Source of the DNA: Cupriavidus sp. IDO
GTDB taxonomy: Bacteria; Pseudomonadota; Gammaproteobacteria; Burkholderiales; Burkholderiaceae
Length of the DNA: 64,000 nt
Reading direction: 5' to 3'
Assembly (NCBI RefSeq): GCF_000812465.1
Contig: NZ_JWMA01000015.1
Location: 1 to 64,000, forward strand
Shown here: positions 51,152-62,095 of the stretch, in pieces
Layout of the letters: the number at the start of each line of letters is the position of its first letter
How positions within the stretch are numbered: the stretch's first letter is position 1
Translations under genes and position numbers: made by a program
The notes under the pieces: model-generated
What the model was told of the DNA's origin: nothing
The model's database searches: none
What the model saw: only the letters and a program-made list of their open reading frames with translations

Positions 51152-52354
51152 TCAGTGGAACAGCGGCTGCTGCGTCGGTGCATCTTCCGGCAGTTCGGCG
51201 TGGACGATCTCGCCGTTGCGGTCCGCGTACAGCGGCGTGCCGCAGTCCTCGCAGTACTCCGGATCGAACAGCGCGGCGTGGCGGAAGATGTCTTCCACGC
51301 CGGCGTTGCGCAGTTCCTCGCAGATCTGCTCGAGCGGGTTGCCCTTTTCCTCGGCGTCGATCTCGCCAGCCTCGCGGCCGTAGACGGGCCAGACGATGCC
51401 ATAGATCACATCCTTCTCGCCGCGCATGGTGAAGCCCACGCGGTATTCCTCGACGACTTCTTCGCCGAAAGCTGCCACCACCGCGGCCAGCTGGCCGGCC
51501 GGCACGTCCAGCGTGCCGGACAGGTAGTTAACGGCGGCGCGCACTGTGAGCGGGCGGATGCTCTTGTCCGACTCGCGGCACGACAGGAAGAAGGCGTCCG
51601 GCAACAGCAGTTCGAATTCGCAGCCTGGCAGCAGCAGGGCGACCGAAGGCTGGACCTGGCTGCGCCATTGCTCCAGGCAGACCGAGCGCTCGGCGTGGTG
51701 CTCCTTGGCATCTTCCTGCCAGCGGAACAGCGCGCCTTCGTGCGGCGCCACGACGACGGCCAGCAGGTAGCGTGGATCGGCCAGGATCGGTGCGGTCTCG
51801 GGCAGGTCGCGCAGGTCGACCTTGGGCACCGTGCCGCCCAGCGCGGCCGAAGCCAGCTTGTGCGTCAGCGCAAATGTGTCGCTATGCGTGCGCGGCAGCT
51901 GGTCGATGCTGTACAGGTAGGGCGACAGCGCCACCTTGGTGTTGGTCGCCAGCACGTGCGCCTGCAGATGTACCGCCAGGTTCTGCACCAGATCGGGCTT
52001 GAGCGCACCGGAGGGAATGGCGTAGCGGGTGTGCGCCAGGATCGGCGCGGCGACCAGCAATGCGTCATAGCGCACGCCGTCGATGTCGACGGTCGCGGAT
52101 TCGGCCAGCGTCTCGGCCTGCTCGGCCAGGACGTCGGAGGCGTCGGCGTTGTGTTTAAACAGGTGTTCGAGTGCCGCGTCCAGCGCGGTCTGGCTGCCGT
52201 TCTTCAACAGGCGGCCCAGGCGCTGGGAAAGGCGCCGTTCCCAATACCCGTCCTCCATGCGGCTGCCCGAGGCGTCGAGGGCGAGCGCATCGGCCACCAG
52301 TCGCTCGGCGTCGGGCGAAAGACGTGGAGAAGCCTTGGGGCGAAAACCTGCCAT
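51152..52354 (-). CDS. DUF2863-family protein
   Basis: A 400-aa soluble protein of a family I associate with Burkholderiales. Segments include RYDALLVAAPILAHTRYAIPSG, RYLLAVVVAPHEGALFRWQE and a C-terminal cysteine pair in DPEYCEDCGTPLYADRNGE, likely a zinc site. Length and layout fit the family. Function is unknown. The ATG at 52354 (MAGFRPKASPRLS) is preferred over a longer start at 52411. Confidence 0.8.
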   Translation of the reverse strand: MAGFRPKASPRLSPDAERLVADALALDASGSRMEDGYWERRLSQRLGRLLKNGSQTALDAALEHLFKHNADASDVLAEQAETLAESATVDIDGVRYDALLVAAPILAHTRYAIPSGALKPDLVQNLAVHLQAHVLATNTKVALSPYLYSIDQLPRTHSDTFALTHKLASAALGGTVPKVDLRDLPETAPILADPRYLLAVVVAPHEGALFRWQEDAKEHHAERSVCLEQWRSQVQPSVALLLPGCEFELLLPDAFFLSCRESDKSIRPLTVRAAVNYLSGTLDVPAGQLAAVVAAFGEEVVEEYRVGFTMRGEKDVIYGIVWPVYGREAGEIDAEEKGNPLEQICEELRNAGVEDIFRHAALFDPEYCEDCGTPLYADRNGEIVHAELPEDAPTQQPLFH

Positions 52355-52459
52355 ATAGAGAAACCGTCCGTATTTTTTCGTAAAACGGTATTCTACTCGC
52401 TGCGTTGACAAGAATCGCCGCCCGGTGCCGGGCGGCTGATTTGTCTGGTCCCGGAATCG

Positions 52460-52600
52460 TTATTTCTGGGCCGGATCGGCAGGGGCGTGGGTCTCGATGC
52501 CGTGCTGCTCGCCCGCGATGGAGACCTCGCCGCCGCCCTTGGTCAGCAGATAGAGTGCCGCGCCTGCAACGACAACGAATGCGATGATGATCTTTGCCAT
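52460..52600 (-). CDS. 46-aa single-span membrane protein
   Basis: A short gene with AGGAGA just before the ATG. The product MAKIIIAFVVVAGAALYLLT is one transmembrane helix, then a polar tail (KGGGEVSIAGEQHG...). It looks like a genuine small membrane protein in the gap between the DUF2863 and acnA genes. Function unknown. Confidence 0.6.
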   Translation of the reverse strand: MAKIIIAFVVVAGAALYLLTKGGGEVSIAGEQHGIETHAPADPAQK

Positions 52601-52753
52601 GGTGTCTCCTGTCTGGGTTCCGGGGGCCTGCAGGCCTCCCGTGCGTTGACCGCTTTTTCTCTGAAGCCCAGTTTGGCAGTGCAGGCTTGCGTGGAACTTA
52701 CACGGAAGACTTGAGTGAAAAGTCGGCTGGGGGCCACAATTCGCGCGCCCATG

Positions 52754-52805
52754 AAAAACGCCGCCTGCCGTAGCCCCGCGAAGGTCCGGGGCATGGCAGG
52801 CGGCG
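52754..52805 (-). terminator. Intrinsic terminator of acnA
   Basis: On the minus strand, CGCCGCCTGCC (52805-52795) and GGCAGGCGGCG (52769-52759) form an 11-bp outer stem. Between them a second GC stem (CCCCGGA/GGGGCTA-like) gives a long bulged hairpin. A TTTTT run follows at 52758-52754. It lies about 40 nt after the acnA stop. Confidence 0.85.
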
Positions 52806-52847
52806 CAGCCTTGGCAGCTGCCCCTCAGCGGGACAGCGTCATGGCAC

Positions 52848-55553
<2,706 letters not shown>

Positions 55554-55730
55554 TGCCGTACTCCGATCGAAGGAAGATGCGATGGCGTTGACTCGGACCT
55601 TGTTCCAGACCCCGGTACGCAGCCACGGCGATCACCGCGGTCCGATCTCGGCTGCGCACTGATACTCTAACCGCCGCGCGAGCAGGCCGCCAGCAGTCAC
55701 ACTGCTGGAAGCTTGCTCGCGTAATGCTTT

Positions 55731-55754
55731 CCGGCCGGTCAGCTGACCGGCCGG
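55731..55754. repeat. 24-bp perfect palindrome between acnA and a MliC-like gene
   Basis: CCGGCCGGTCAG (55731-55742) is followed directly by its reverse complement CTGACCGGCCGG. It lies 9 nt past the stop of the MliC-like gene, in transcription order. No T-run follows, so it may be a weak terminator, a regulator site or a dispersed repeat. Confidence 0.6.
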
Positions 55755-55763
55755 AGATGGTAT

Positions 55764-56315
55764 TTACTGCTTGGGTGCTGCCGATTGCTGGGCGGCATCC
55801 GGTTGCTGCTGCTGCTGCTGCTGCTGCTGCGGTGCGGCCAGCAGCGGCGTGGTGGCCGGGGCGCGCAGGCCGCCGGCCTGGGTCGGGGCGGAGCCGCCAG
55901 CCTGCATGTCGGCGTTCTGGCACTCGTCGGCCAGGCGCTGGCCGAGGTTATGGTTGAACAGCATGGCCTTGCTCGGGATCACGACCAGGTCCAGGCCAGA
56001 GCGTGCGTCGTAGTAGCGGTCGGCACCGGTGACCGTGGTCTGGCGCGGCAGCTTGTAGTCGCGGCCCTGCCAGTGCACGGTCAGGACCTCATCGCGCTGC
56101 ATGTTGCCGGCGATATACAGGGTGTTGCCGAGTTCGCACTGCCACTTTTCGCCATTCGGGACGGTCGCTGCGGCGGCTGCGGCCGGGGCTGCCTTGCTCT
56201 TCTTGGCGGGCGCCTTCTTGGTGGTGGTCTTCTTGGCCGGTTCCTGGGCCATGACCGTGCCGGCGGTGGTCAGGGTGAATGCGCCGATGCAGGCAGCGAG
56301 AATAAGTTGTTTCAT
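55764..56315 (-). CDS. Exported MliC-like protein with Lys/Ala linker and polyglutamine tail
   Basis: A 183-aa protein. The signal peptide ends near GTVMAQ; a Lys/Thr/Ala-rich linker (AKKTTTKKAPAKKSK) follows. The central domain, EKWQCELGNTLYIAGNMQRD and TVTGADRYYDARSGLDLVVI, resembles C-type lysozyme inhibitors (MliC). The tail holds nine consecutive Gln. If MliC-like, it would protect the cell wall from host lysozyme; the match is weak. The Gln run is encoded by a trinucleotide repeat. Confidence 0.6.
   Translation of the reverse strand: MKQLILAACIGAFTLTTAGTVMAQEPAKKTTTKKAPAKKSKAAPAAAAAATVPNGEKWQCELGNTLYIAGNMQRDEVLTVHWQGRDYKLPRQTTVTGADRYYDARSGLDLVVIPSKAMLFNHNLGQRLADECQNADMQAGGSAPTQAGGLRAPATTPLLAAPQQQQQQQQQPDAAQQSAAPKQ
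55803..55829. repeat. Trinucleotide repeat (CTG)8 with a TTG, encoding polyglutamine
   Basis: Nine Gln codons, eight of them CAG (CTG on the plus strand), form an uninterrupted 24-bp repeat inside the MliC-like gene. Such pure triplet tracts can slip in replication, changing the tail by whole residues without a frameshift. Confidence 0.9.
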
Positions 56316-56472
56316 TTTGTGAGTACCTTTCGAATTTCGTTTCGGACGGGTGCCGCCGCGATACTCTGCAGGGCCTGGAGTTGAATTCCGCCGCTATTCT
56401 CTACGATTTGCCAGGGTCGGCGAAGGGCTCTGGCCTTTCGTTACATTATTCGGGCACATGGTTAGCCAAGGT

Positions 56473-57639
56473 TCACTTGCGCTTGCCGATCGGCACGAAT
56501 TTCAGGTCCTCCGGGCCCACATAATTGGCGCTCGGACGGATGATCTTGTTGTCGATGCGTTGCTCGATAATGTGCGCTGCCCAGCCCGAAGTGCGGGCAA
56601 TCACGAACAGCGGCGTAAACATCGCGGTCGGCACGCCCATCATGTGGTAGCTCACGGCGCTGAACCAGTCGAGGTTCGGGAACATTTTCTTGATGTCCCC
56701 CATCACCGTTTCCAGGCGCTCGGCGATGTCGAACATCTTCATCGAACCGGCGTTCTTCGACAGCTTCTTCGCCACTTCCTTGATCACCTGGTTGCGCGGG
56801 TCGCTGATGGTGTACACCGGGTGGCCGAAGCCGATCACGACTTCCTTGTTCCCGACGCGGCGGGTGATATCGGCCTGGGCCTCATCCGGGTTGTCGTAGC
56901 GCTTCTGGATCTCGAACGCGACTTCGTTGGCGCCGCCGTGCTTGGGGCCGCGCAGCGCGCCGATGGCGCCGCAGATGGCCGAGTACATGTCCGAACCCGT
57001 GCCGGCGATCACGCGCGCGGCGAAGGTCGAGGCGTTGAACTCATGCTCCGCGTACAGGATCATCGACGTGTGCATGGCGCGCTCCCACAGCTCCGACGGC
57101 TTCTCGCCGTGCAGCAGGTGCAGGAAGTGCGCGCCGATCGAGTCGTCGTCGGTTTCCACCTCGATGCGGCGGCCGTTGTGGCTGTAGTGGTACCAGTACA
57201 GCAGCATCGAGCCGAGGCTGGCCATCAGGCGGTCGGCGATGTCGCGCGCGCCCGGGGTGTTGTGGTCTTCCTTCTCCGGCAGCACGGTGCCGAGCACCGA
57301 CACGCCGGTGCGCATCACGTCCATCGGGTGGGCGCTGGCAGGCACCCATTCCAGCGCGGCCTTGACGTTGGCGGGCAGGCCGCGCAGCGACTTCAGCTTG
57401 GCCTTGTAGGCCGCCAGTTCAGCCTTGTTCGGCAGCTTGCCGTGCACCAGCAGGTGGGCGATTTCCTCGAATTCGCAGGTGTCGGCGATATCGAGGATGT
57501 CGTAGCCGCGGTAGTGCAGGTCGTTGCCGGTACGGCCGACCGTGCACAGCGCGGTGTTGCCGGCGGTCACGCCCGACAGGGCGACGGATTTCTTGGACTT
57601 GGGCGTGACCGGTGGTGCATCGGGCTTCGAGGCGGACAT
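56473..57639 (-). CDS. prpC: 2-methylcitrate synthase / citrate synthase
   Basis: A 388-aa protein of the citrate synthase superfamily. The N-terminal segment [20 protein letters not shown] is the PrpC signature, and catalytic segments are [31 protein letters not shown] and [17 protein letters not shown]. PrpC joins propionyl-CoA with oxaloacetate; many members also accept acetyl-CoA. It is separated from prpB/acnD-type genes but sits beside acnA, a CitE-like lyase and mdh, so a role in the TCA cycle is possible. Confidence 0.92.
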   Translation of the reverse strand: MSASKPDAPPVTPKSKKSVALSGVTAGNTALCTVGRTGNDLHYRGYDILDIADTCEFEEIAHLLVHGKLPNKAELAAYKAKLKSLRGLPANVKAALEWVPASAHPMDVMRTGVSVLGTVLPEKEDHNTPGARDIADRLMASLGSMLLYWYHYSHNGRRIEVETDDDSIGAHFLHLLHGEKPSELWERAMHTSMILYAEHEFNASTFAARVIAGTGSDMYSAICGAIGALRGPKHGGANEVAFEIQKRYDNPDEAQADITRRVGNKEVVIGFGHPVYTISDPRNQVIKEVAKKLSKNAGSMKMFDIAERLETVMGDIKKMFPNLDWFSAVSYHMMGVPTAMFTPLFVIARTSGWAAHIIEQRIDNKIIRPSANYVGPEDLKFVPIGKRK

Positions 57640-57707
57640 CAGTGTCTCCTTCGGGGCGCATGTCCGTGGCGGGCATGCACCGGATTTGTTATGACTGTCG
57701 TCTGCGT

Positions 57708-58739
57708 TCAGGCGAAGAACAGCTCCGCCACATTGCCCGGCAGCGCTGTGCCAGTGGCGTGGGCGCGCTGCAGCAGGGACCAGTAGTAGCGATAGCTGGC
57801 ACGGTCGTGAAGCTGGCCTTCGTGCCGGATCGGGGCCCAGTTGTTCTCGTGGGCCGCCAGCAGGATCTGGCTGGCCGCGCCGATTTCGCCAACGCTGGGG
57901 CGGAACGCCGCGACGATGGGTTCGATCTGGCCAGGATGGATGCTCCATTTGCGCAGGTAGCCGAATTCGGTGCGGGCGCGCAGGGCGTCAGCGCCGGCGC
58001 GGCCGGGTTCCTGCACATCGGTGCTCACATTGTGCGAGGGCACTTTGCCATGCCGATGGCAGGCCGCCGAGATCTCCAGCATGGCACGGCGGATCAGGGG
58101 GTGTTCGAACTGCTGGGGCGAGCGCATGGCATCGCCCGGAATGGCGCCGTGGTGGGCCGAGACGAAATCCATCAGGCCAAAGCTCAGGCATTCCACCTGC
58201 ACTAGTGCGGCGATATCGAAGGCCTGTTCCAGCGCGGCATGGGTTTCGATCAGCACATGGATCGGAATGTGACGTGCAATGCCTGCGGTGCGGGCCACCT
58301 GGTTGACCTGGTCGGTGACGCGCGCGACTTCCACGACGTCCGTGACCTTCGGAATGACCACGTAGGCAATGCGGGCACCAGCCTCGCGCACCAGGACGTC
58401 GACATCATCGCGCCAGGACGAGTGCACGGGGTCGTGGATGCGCACGCCAACCCGGTTGTGGGCATTGAGCGGGCTGTTGATCAGTTGCGCGCACAGCTCG
58501 GCGTGTTCGCGCTCCTGACCAACTGCTGCGCCGTCCTCGCAATCGAAGGTGATGTCGAAGACGGGACCAAGCTCTTGCTGCAGGGCAAGCGATTTTCTCA
58601 TCAGCTTCTCGCTGCCCGCGTAGTGGTCGCAGACCGGCAACTGGACGGGGATGGCTTCGCCCTGGAACAAGACCTCGGATGGATGCACGTTGATTCGGAT
58701 CAGGAGTGAATGAGAGAACGCATCGGATACGACGCGCAT
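57708..58739 (-). CDS. HpcH/HpaI-type CoA ester lyase (CitE-like)
   Basis: A protein of up to 343 aa with a CitE/HpcH TIM barrel: [13 protein letters not shown] (metal Asp/Glu), [13 protein letters not shown] and [16 protein letters not shown]. Such lyases cleave malyl-, citramalyl- or related CoA esters, or act on free acids. The start is doubtful: the ATG at 58739 directly follows the mdh terminator with no ribosome site. A GTG at 58688 (residue 18, before HPSEVLFQG) is another candidate, though it too lacks a strong Shine-Dalgarno. Confidence 0.85.
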   Translation of the reverse strand: MRVVSDAFSHSLLIRINVHPSEVLFQGEAIPVQLPVCDHYAGSEKLMRKSLALQQELGPVFDITFDCEDGAAVGQEREHAELCAQLINSPLNAHNRVGVRIHDPVHSSWRDDVDVLVREAGARIAYVVIPKVTDVVEVARVTDQVNQVARTAGIARHIPIHVLIETHAALEQAFDIAALVQVECLSFGLMDFVSAHHGAIPGDAMRSPQQFEHPLIRRAMLEISAACHRHGKVPSHNVSTDVQEPGRAGADALRARTEFGYLRKWSIHPGQIEPIVAAFRPSVGEIGAASQILLAAHENNWAPIRHEGQLHDRASYRYYWSLLQRAHATGTALPGNVAELFFA

Positions 58740-58740
58740 G

Positions 58741-58788
58741 AAAAAACCGGGGCTCGCACCGATTCGTGAATCGCTGCGAAGCCCCGGT
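58741..58788 (-). terminator. mdh intrinsic terminator abutting the next gene's start
   Basis: On the minus strand, ACCGGGGCT and AGCCCCGGT form a 9-bp stem with an inner hairpin, followed by TTTTTT. The ATG at 58739 comes one nucleotide after the T-run. The stem lies about 20 nt past the mdh stop. Confidence 0.9.
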
Positions 58789-58810
58789 CTTTCATGGACG
58801 GATCGGAAGA

Positions 58811-59794
58811 TCAGCCGAGCAGGTGCTGCACGCCGGCCTTTTCTTCTTCCAGTTCGTTCAGGGTGATGTTGATCTTTTCCTGGCTGTAGGCGTCGATCTC
58901 CAGACCCTTGACGATTTCGTACTTGCCGTTGGCCGTGGTCACCGGGAAGCCGAACATGGTGTCGGCGGGAATGCCGTACTCGCCGTTCGACGGGATGCCC
59001 ATGGTAACGACCTTGCCGTTGCTGCCCAGCACCCAGTCATGCACGTGGTCGATGGCGGCGTTGGCGGCCGAGGCGGCCGACGACAGGCCACGCGCCTCGA
59101 TGATGGCGGCGCCGCGCTTGCCGACGGTCGGCAGGAACACATCGTTGTTCCACACCGGGTCGTTGATCATGTCCTTGACGCTCTTGCCGTCGACGGTCGC
59201 GTAGCGGTAGTCGGCGTACATGGTCGGGCTGTGGTTGCCCCACACGAACATCTTCTCGATCGACGACACCGGCTTGCCGGTCTTGGCGGCGATCTGCGAC
59301 AGGGCACGGTTGTGGTCCAGGCGCAGCATCGCGGTGAAGTTCTCGCGCGGCAGGTTCGGTGCCGACTTCATGGCGATGTAGGCGTTGGTGTTGGCCGGGT
59401 TGCCGACCACCAGCACCTTGACATTGCGGCTGGCGACTTCGTCCAGTGCCTTGCCCTGCACCGTGAAGATCTGGGCGTTGGCTTCGAGCAGGTCCTTGCG
59501 TTCCATGCCCTTGCTGCGGGGACGGGCGCCAACCAGCAGGGCCACGTCGGCGTCCTTGAAGGCGACCTTGGGATCATCGGTGATGACCACGCCGGCCAGC
59601 AGCGGGAACGCGCAGTCTTCCAGTTCCATCACCACGCCCTTGACGGCGGCCTGGGCTTGCGGGAGGTCGAGCAGTTGGAGGATGACCGGCTGGTCTTTGC
59701 CCAGCATGTCGCCATTGGCGATGCGGAACAGCAGGGAATAGCCGATCTGGCCAGCGGCGCCGGTGACTGCGACGCGCATTGGGGCTTTAGCCAT
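58811..59794 (-). CDS. mdh: Malate dehydrogenase (NAD)
   Basis: A 327-aa cytosolic enzyme of the LDH/MDH superfamily: [20 protein letters not shown] (NAD site), [19 protein letters not shown] (substrate Arg pair loop), [13 protein letters not shown] and [14 protein letters not shown] (catalytic His). Such proteobacterial MDHs are of the tetrameric/dimeric group with the GAAGQIGY motif. It oxidises malate to oxaloacetate for citrate synthase. The ATG at 59794 is clear. A strong terminator follows. Confidence 0.96.
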   Translation of the reverse strand: MAKAPMRVAVTGAAGQIGYSLLFRIANGDMLGKDQPVILQLLDLPQAQAAVKGVVMELEDCAFPLLAGVVITDDPKVAFKDADVALLVGARPRSKGMERKDLLEANAQIFTVQGKALDEVASRNVKVLVVGNPANTNAYIAMKSAPNLPRENFTAMLRLDHNRALSQIAAKTGKPVSSIEKMFVWGNHSPTMYADYRYATVDGKSVKDMINDPVWNNDVFLPTVGKRGAAIIEARGLSSAASAANAAIDHVHDWVLGSNGKVVTMGIPSNGEYGIPADTMFGFPVTTANGKYEIVKGLEIDAYSQEKINITLNELEEEKAGVQHLLG

Positions 59795-60107
59795 GAGTAA
59801 ATCTCCAAACGATAGAAGGGGGTAGCCGGTCGGTGGCGTGCCGTCGCCGCATATCGGAGGGCGGAACGTCACCGGTGCTGGTTGTCGCCACAGCGGGGAG
59901 CGGCAGTCGGCCGGAACCTGGTGGCGAAGCCACGGGGCGGAACCGGTGAGGGAGAGCCGCAACGGGTCATGGTGATGCAACAAACCGTAAGTCTACTGCG
60001 AAGCGGGGCGCGATATCCAGATTGAACTGCGTCAACCGCAGAACGAGCGGGCCCGCCGGCGTGGACCTGCGCGAGTGTAGGCCGGGGCTATGCTGGTGTC
60101 AATTCAT

Positions 60108-60132
60108 ATGTCTTATATAAGACATAAGACAT
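60108..60132. promoter_or_regulatory. Palindromic GntR-type operator with an extra half-site
   Basis: ATGTCTTATATAAGACAT (60108-60125) is a perfect 18-bp palindrome, and the half-site ATAAGACAT is repeated at 60124-60132. It is 49 bp upstream of the GntR gene and in the gap shared with the divergent mdh gene (386 nt, otherwise without recognised features). GntR/HutC proteins bind such dyads, so autoregulation and perhaps mdh control are likely. No second copy was found before sdhC. Confidence 0.75.
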
Positions 60133-60180
60133 TTAACGCGAGGCTGGACGGGCTTCGCCGTTTTGTGGTGAAATCCGGCT

Positions 60181-61032
60181 ATGTCTTCCCTGCCTACGTC
60201 CCTGACCGGCGCCCCCGCACCCGGAGCGCAGGATTCTGGCGCCATCACAGCTGGTGTCGGGGCGCAGCCGTCTCCCTCGCAGCCGCCGGCTGCCCCCGCG
60301 GTCCATGCCGTGCCGTCACCGACCTTCAGCCCGCTCTACCAGCAGATCAAGGCGCTGATCACGCGCAGCCTGCAATCCGGCGAATGGAAGCCCGGCGAAA
60401 TGATCCCGAGCGAAATGGAGCTGGCTTCCCGCTACAAGGTCAGCCAGGGCACCGTTCGCAAGGCCATCGACGAGCTGGCCGCCGAAAACCTGGTGGCGCG
60501 CCGGCAGGGCAAGGGTACCTTCGTGACCACCCATCATGAAGACGTGGTCAAGTTCCGCTTCCTGCGCCTGGTGCCCGATGAGGGCGAGCCGCATTATGGC
60601 GCCAGCCATGTGCTTGAATGCAAGCGCCTGCGCGCACCGGCCGAAATCGCGCGGCTGCTCGATATCCGTACCGGCGACAGCGTGGTGCAGATCCGCCGCG
60701 TGCTGAACTTCTCTGGCGAGTCGACCGTGCTGGACGAAATCTGGCTGCTCGGCGCCAACTTCAAGGGGCTCACGGCAGAAAAGCTGACCGAGTGGAAGGG
60801 CCCGATGTATGCATTGTTCGAGGCCGAATTCGGCACGCGCATGATCCGCGCCTCGGAAAAGATTCGCGCAGTCGCCGCCGACCAGACCGCCGCTGACTTG
60901 CTGTCCGTGCCGGTGGGATCGCCGCTGCTGTCGGTGGAGCGGGTGTCGTACACCTATGGCGACCGACCCGTCGAGGTGCGTCGCGGGCTGTATGTCACGA
61001 CGCGGCACTATTATCAGAACGACCTGAGTTGA
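60181..61032 (+). CDS. GntR/HutC-family transcriptional regulator
   Basis: A 283-aa protein. A Pro/Ala-rich N-terminal tail of about 45 residues precedes the GntR winged helix (MIPSEMELASRYKVSQGTVR; LVARRQGKGTFV), followed by a UTRA ligand-binding domain (LRAPAEIARLLDIRTGDSVV, FSGESTVLDEIWLLGANFKG). Its position between mdh and sdhC suggests control of TCA genes by an organic acid, but the ligand is unknown. Its own operator candidate is at 60108-60132. Confidence 0.9.
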   Translation: MSSLPTSLTGAPAPGAQDSGAITAGVGAQPSPSQPPAAPAVHAVPSPTFSPLYQQIKALITRSLQSGEWKPGEMIPSEMELASRYKVSQGTVRKAIDELAAENLVARRQGKGTFVTTHHEDVVKFRFLRLVPDEGEPHYGASHVLECKRLRAPAEIARLLDIRTGDSVVQIRRVLNFSGESTVLDEIWLLGANFKGLTAEKLTEWKGPMYALFEAEFGTRMIRASEKIRAVAADQTAADLLSVPVGSPLLSVERVSYTYGDRPVEVRRGLYVTTRHYYQNDLS

Positions 61033-61304
61033 GGCCTGTGCATCGGGTGGTCGGGCACGCCAGGATCGATTGTTGCGGCTTTTGTCATAGTCGCTGAAGC
61101 CGTTGCGGCGATTGAGTGGTTTTTGTGAGTCAGGTGCCTCTGCGTGCGATTGTCGGGCACCTCGTGTTGGTGCGTGATAGCTGAAAATTATTGGTGCAGC
61201 GCGCAACAAAGGCGCTAAAATCTCACGGATTTGCTCCAATGCATCCATTTGCATTCAGGGCAATGGCAGTTTCGTTTTTTGTTTACCGCAAAATGGGGTC
61301 TCGC

Positions 61305-61715
61305 ATGGCTGAAGCCGTCAAACAAGCCAGGCCGGAATTCCGGAATATCGGTATCTCGCAGATCGCGAGATACCGGTTGCCCTGGGCCGGCAAGGTATCC
61401 ATCCTGCATCGCGTGAGCGGTGCGTTGATGTTTCTCCTCCTTCCTTTCGTCCTGTACCTGTTTGAGCAGAGCGTCACTTCCGAACTGAGCTTCGCAAAGT
61501 TCTCGGCTCTCCTGTCCGGTGGCTTCGTCAAGCTGGTTCTGCTGGTCCTGATCTGGGGCTACCTGCATCACTTCTGCGCCGGTATCCGCTTCCTGCTGCT
61601 GGATGTGCACGTCGGCGTTTCCAAGCCCGCCTCGGCGAAGTCCGCCGTCAGCGTGCTGGTCATCAGCTTGCTGCTCACCCTGATCTTCGGCCTGAAGCTG
61701 TACGGCCTGTTCTGA
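61305..61715 (+). CDS. sdhC: Succinate dehydrogenase cytochrome b556 subunit
   Basis: A 136-aa membrane anchor with three helices. The quinone/heme region is in KVSILHRVSGALMFLLLPF (heme-side His) and GYLHHFCAGIRFLLLDVH. It anchors SdhAB with SdhD and binds heme b and ubiquinone. The ATG at 61305 (MAEAVKQARPEFRNIG) is preferred over longer upstream starts. It begins the sdhCDAB operon; the 272-nt gap upstream shows no clear operator. Confidence 0.92.
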   Translation: MAEAVKQARPEFRNIGISQIARYRLPWAGKVSILHRVSGALMFLLLPFVLYLFEQSVTSELSFAKFSALLSGGFVKLVLLVLIWGYLHHFCAGIRFLLLDVHVGVSKPASAKSAVSVLVISLLLTLIFGLKLYGLF

Positions 61716-61726
61716 GGAGAATCAAG

Positions 61727-62092
61727 GTGGCAAACAATAATATCGGTCCCAAGCGTCTCGTCGTTGGCGCGCACTACGGTCTGAAAGACTGGCTCGCGCA
61801 ACGCGTCACGGCCGTGATCATGGTGGTCTTCACCGTGATCCTGGCCATTGCATTCCTGCTGTCGAACGGCGCTTCGTACGAAGCGTGGGCAGGGCTCTTC
61901 TCCAACCAGTGGATGAAGATCATCACGTTCCTGACGGTCCTTTCGCTGCTGTTCCACGCCTGGATCGGCGTCCGGGACATCTGGATGGACTATGTGAGGC
62001 CGATGGCCGTGCGCCTCGTGCTGCAAGTACTTACGATTCTGTGGCTCGTCGGTTGTGCGGGCTACGCTGCTCAGATTCTCTGGAGGGTGTAA
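61727..62092 (+). CDS. sdhD: Succinate dehydrogenase hydrophobic membrane anchor subunit
   Basis: A 121-aa three-helix protein starting with GTG at 61727, behind GAGGAGA. It has VGAHYGLKDWLAQRVTAVIM and the heme/quinone segment SLLFHAWIGVRDIWMDYV. It lies 11 nt after sdhC and ends 3 nt before the sdhA start. Confidence 0.93.
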   Translation: MANNNIGPKRLVVGAHYGLKDWLAQRVTAVIMVVFTVILAIAFLLSNGASYEAWAGLFSNQWMKIITFLTVLSLLFHAWIGVRDIWMDYVRPMAVRLVLQVLTILWLVGCAGYAAQILWRV

Positions 62093-62095
62093 TAA

